DNA of 64,000 bases from Amoebidium appalachense (lineage: Eukaryota; Ichthyosporea), in contig CAVNZM010000010.1 in the NCBI GenBank assembly GCA_963693365.1, positions 7,254,001 to 7,318,000 on the forward strand. Direction: 5' to 3'. Position numbers and translations under genes: made by a program. Positions 61,092 to 64,000 of this stretch are shown piece by piece. The number at the start of each line of letters is the position of its first letter. Positions within the stretch are counted from its first letter, which is position 1. Under the pieces are notes generated by a model. It searched no databases. It saw nothing but the letters and a program-made list of their open reading frames with translations, and was not told the origin of the DNA.

Positions 61092-61774
61092 GGGGGGGGG
61101 GGGGGGGGGGGTTGGGTTGGTGGATGTGTGTGCGCTTGTGCATGTGCATGTTTGATTGTGTCTGGGCATATTTGTGAATGTGCGGTAAGGGGAAGTGGGG
61201 TTTTGAAACTGCTGGTAAGAAGGGGCAGGTGGCGGGGAAGAGAGGAGGGGGAAAAAGGTAGTGGTAAGGGAGGGGGGGGCCGGCAATGGAGGGAGGGAGG
61301 GGGGGGGGGGGGGGGGGGGGGGGGGTTGTCCCGACGTTTTTCTTCTGTCTTTCCGCTCCATGTTTTTTCTTGATTGCTTTTGCTTTCCGCATGTATCATG
61401 TGGATCCATATTCCTTTTTTCGGGGGGCAGGGCCCGGAAGAAGGGGGGGGGGGGGGGGGGGGGGGGGGGAGGACCGGGGAGGAGGTTTACGTGCCCCGGG
61501 TGGAAAAGGGGGGTAGGGGGGGGGGGGGGGGGGGGGGGGGGGGTCACACACCGTGTGTCCATTGTGGTCGGGCAGGCTGTACCAGTGGCTGGAATTGGGT
61601 CTCGACCTCCATGCCGTGTGAGCCATCACCGAGGTCCAAGTCCATGTGCGTAATATCGGCCAGCCCAGCAGTGTCCATCGGTGTTGTCTGATTGGTGAAT
61701 TCCATTGCCTCCTGTCCCCCCAGACTGCCTGCCTGCCGGCACTCAATCGGGTCCTCCTCCATGGGAAGGGTCTC
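56139..61774 (-). CDS. Minus-strand gene with a tandemly duplicated exon, interleaved with the satellite
   Basis: Proposed exons: 61774-61550 (starts near METs at 61762; MEEDPIECRQAGSLGGQEAM and an acidic MDLDLGDGSHGMEVET), 60992-60913 (ARHIGNDGFNDIRSKF), 60201-60130 (FNSSATMPSLGLFPNTSLGL), 57312-57211, 56688-56557, and terminal 56271-56139 ending ARDKPVQPL-stop. Phases are consistent through all junctions. Exons 57312-57211 and 56688-56557 are homologous (CDISVMEIVNAIHQDKL versus CDLSVLEIVDSIPQDEL, both ending VEGLVATTQP), and both start and end in the same phase. Satellite block 2 lies inside the intron between 60130 and 57312. Upstream is block 3, so the true 5' end may lie outside the window. 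No known family; the repeats look like short amphipathic helices. Confidence 0.6.
57335..57424 (-). pseudogene. Truncated copy of the gene's first visible exon
   Basis: This stretch matches 61695-61784 at an exact 4360-bp offset (for example CTGCCTGCCGGCACTCAATC in both). In the sense direction it repeats METEED-type codons up to AMEFT, then diverges and meets a stop just after 57312. It abuts satellite block 2 exactly as the intact copy abuts block 3. Confidence 0.8.
57424..59995. repeat. 450-bp satellite, block 2 (five full units and one partial)
   Basis: A partial unit starts at GTGCGTGCAAAAACAGCC (57427). Full units begin near 57776, 58224, 58675, 59133 and 59580. Two neighbouring units (59133 and 59580) are almost identical to the pair at 53824 and 54272 in block 1, including private variants (AATAAATAAATTAAAAATAA and CCTCCGCCACCCCC). 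The block ends at AAAAGAACACAC then AGGGAAAGAGG, as in block 1. Confidence 0.95.
60010..60510. repeat. Poly-G and (GT)n tracts in an intron of the minus-strand gene
   Basis: G-runs at 60036-60052, 60058-60076, 60089-60103, (GT)n 60270-60296, G-runs 60297-60319, 60455-60474 and 60486-60507. Only the exon 60130-60201 is seen between them. Confidence 0.85.
60760..61545. repeat. TTTTA, poly-G and (GT)n tracts
   Basis: ATTTT units 60766-60800, G-runs 60875-60890, (GT)n 61020-61088, G-runs 61090-61110, 61298-61325, 61443-61469 and 61514-61543. The last lies immediately past the donor of the exon ending at 61550. Confidence 0.85.
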
Positions 61775-61785
61775 CTGATACTCGT

Positions 61786-64000
61786 GCGTGCGTGCAAAAA
61801 CAGCCCTCCTCCACCCCCAACTCCCGGACAGTCACCACAACATATGGGAGTAAAGCACAATTTCGGTATACTTCGGAGGGTTATACCGGTTAAATACCAG
61901 TATACCGCGCCAGTTCCGGGTGTATACCGAAAGTGCGGTTTAGCCCCAGATATCACGTGATTCCGGTGGATGAATGGGATGCGGCAGAAGGGTTAAAAAA
62001 TAAGCAACAACGGAAAGAGTATCAGCTATACGATGTACGAAAAAAAAAAGAGAGAGAGAGAAGATATTAAGGAAATGAAAACCCGGAAAAGAACACACCC
62101 ATCTCACTTTTCTCTGATATTAGAATCATGATGAGAATTCAAAATATTAATAATAATCAAATAAGCAATAAAAGTAAACAAGATAAAAATTCCACTAGGC
62201 TGAAAAATAGAGAAATCAGAAAAGCGTGCGTACAAAAACAGCCCTCCTCCACCCCCAACTCCCGGACAGTCACCACAACATATGGGAGTAAAGCACAATT
62301 TCGGTATACTTCGGAGGTTTATACCGGTTAAATACCAGTATACCGCGCCAGTTCCGTGTGTATACCGACAGTGCGGTTTAGCCCCAGATATCACGTGATT
62401 CCGGTGGATGAATGGGATGCGGCAGAAGGGTTAACAAAAAAAGCAACAACGGAAAGAGTATCAGCTATACGATGTACGAAAAAAAAAAAAAGAGAGAGAG
62501 AAGATATTGAGGAAATGAAAACCCGGAAAAGAACACACCCATCTCACTTTTCTCTGATATTAGAATCATGATGAGAATTCAAAATATTAATAATAATATA
62601 AATAAACAAATAAAAAATAAAAGTAAACAAGATAAAAATTCCACTAGGCTAAAAAATAAAGAAATCAGAAAAGCGTGCGTGCAAAAACAGCCCTCCTCCA
62701 CCCCCAACTCCCGGACAGTCACCACAACATATGGGAGTAAACTTTACACAATCTCGGTATACTTCGGAGGGTTATACCGGTTAAATACCAGTATACCACG
62801 CGAGTTCCGTGTGTCTACTGAAAGTGCGGTTTAGCCCCAGATATCACGTGATTCCAGTGGATGAATGGGATGCGGAAGAAGGGTTAAAAAATAAGCAACA
62901 ACGGAAAGAGTATCAGCTATACGATGTACGAAAAAAAAGAGAGAGAGAGAAGATATTGAGGAAATGAAAACCCGGAAAAGAACACACCCATCTCACTTTT
63001 CTCTGATATTAGAATCATGATCATGATGAGAATTCAAAATATTAATTACAATAAAAATAAACAAATAAAAAATAAAAGTAAACAAGATATAAATTCCACT
63101 AGGCTGAAAAATAAAGAAATCAGAAAAGCGTGCGTGCAAAAACAGCCCTCCTCCACCCCCAACTCCCGGACAGTCACCGCAACATATGGGAGTAAAGCAC
63201 AATTTCGGTATACTTCGGAGGGGTATACCGGTTAAATACCAGTATACCGCGCCAGTTCCGTGTGTCTACCGACAGTGCGGTTTAGCCCCAGATATCACGT
63301 GATTCCGGTGGATGAATGGGATGCGGCAGAAGGGTTAAAAAAAAAAGCAACAACGGAAAGAGTATCAGCTATACGATGTACGAAAAAAAAGAGAGAGAGA
63401 GAAGATATTGAGGAAATGAAAACCCGGAAAAGAACTGTTACACACCCATCTCAATTTTCTCTGATATTAGAATCATGATGAGAATTCAAAATATTAATAA
63501 TAATATAAATAAACAAATAAGAAATAAAAGTAAACAAGATAAAAATTCCACTAGGCTGAAAAATAAAGAAATCAGAAAAGCGTGCGTGCAAAAACAGCCC
63601 TCCTCCACCCCCAACTCCCGGACAGTCACCACAACATGTGGGAATAAAGCACAATTTCGGTATACTTCGGAGGGTTATACCGGTTAAATACCAGTATACC
63701 GCGCCAGTTCCGTGTGTCTACCGAAAGTGCGGTTTAGCCCCAGATATCACGTGATTCCAGTGGATGAATGGGATGCGGCAGAAGGGTTAAAAAATAAGCA
63801 ACAACGGAAAGAGTATCAGCTATACGATGTACGAAAAAAAAGAGAGAGAGAGAAGATATCGATATTGAGGAAATGAAAACCCGGAAAAGAACACACCCAT
63901 TTCACTTTTCTCTGATGTTAGAATCATGATGAGAGTTCAAAATATTAATAATAATAAAAATAAACAAATAAAAAATAAAAGTAAACAAGATATAAATTCC
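61786..64000. repeat. 450-bp satellite, block 3 (continues beyond the window)
   Basis: Starts at the same unit position as block 2 (GTGCGTGCAAAAACAGCC at 61789). Units begin near 62128, 62568, 63026, 63475 and 63932. The unit at 62128 is shortened in its AT-rich part, and one unit carries an insertion in AGTAAACTTTACACAATC. The last unit is cut by the window end. Confidence 0.95.

Noticed and set aside
53371-63687. 70-residue plus-strand and 99-residue minus-strand frames repeated in each satellite unit
   Set aside because: They recur because the units are near-identical. The frames have very biased composition (Asn/Lys or Phe/Ile) and end at different points, and substitutions show no codon bias.
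53355-64000. CRISPR array
   Set aside because: Units are 440-458 bp with no short repeat/unique spacer pattern, in an intron-rich eukaryotic context.

Overview
This is a 64-kb piece of an intron-rich, microsatellite-dense nuclear eukaryotic genome. The anchor is a mitochondrial dynamin of the OPA1 type (142-16464, + strand, 5' end outside the window). It is assembled from 22 small exons whose phases all close, and it resembles animal OPA1 over its whole length. That similarity, the many introns and the TATA-box promoters suggest an invertebrate or a unicellular relative of animals. The sequence alone does not settle the species.

Layout. 142-16464: OPA1-like gene; its introns are full of poly-C, poly-G and (CA)n, and hold two MITE-like palindromes and a tRNA-like relic. 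17841-18707: intronless coiled-coil protein (- strand) with a TATA box. 20410-20860: dispersed repeat, with a second copy at 35900-36345. 23488-29476: multi-exon unidentified gene (- strand) with TATAAATA 60 bp upstream of its ATG. 29550-32430: low-complexity intergenic DNA. 32441-35860: a 21-bp palindrome recurs upstream of two TATA boxes and flanks a possible gene start, an acidic ORF and a giant (CA)n field. 36723-37469: RING-H2 protein with TATA box, CCAAT box and poly(A) signal. It converges on a short piggyBac-like fragment. 38703-40574: two-exon gene for a 75-residue protein. 42148-45305: six-exon gene for a 444-residue protein with four degenerate EF-hand-like repeats. 47522-49314: decayed F-box/leucine-rich-repeat gene. 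53355-64000: three blocks of a ~450-bp tandem satellite, interleaved with exons of a - strand gene that carries a tandemly duplicated exon.

The genes show no shared pathway; this is an ordinary eukaryotic gene neighbourhood on both strands. The most unusual signals are three. First, C-runs sit just downstream of many 5' splice sites and (CA)n tracts run directly into 3' splice sites, on the sense strand of genes in either orientation. Second, a palindrome-plus-TATA promoter module occurs twice. Third, the 450-bp satellite starts and stops at the same unit positions in different blocks and is embedded among duplicated exons.
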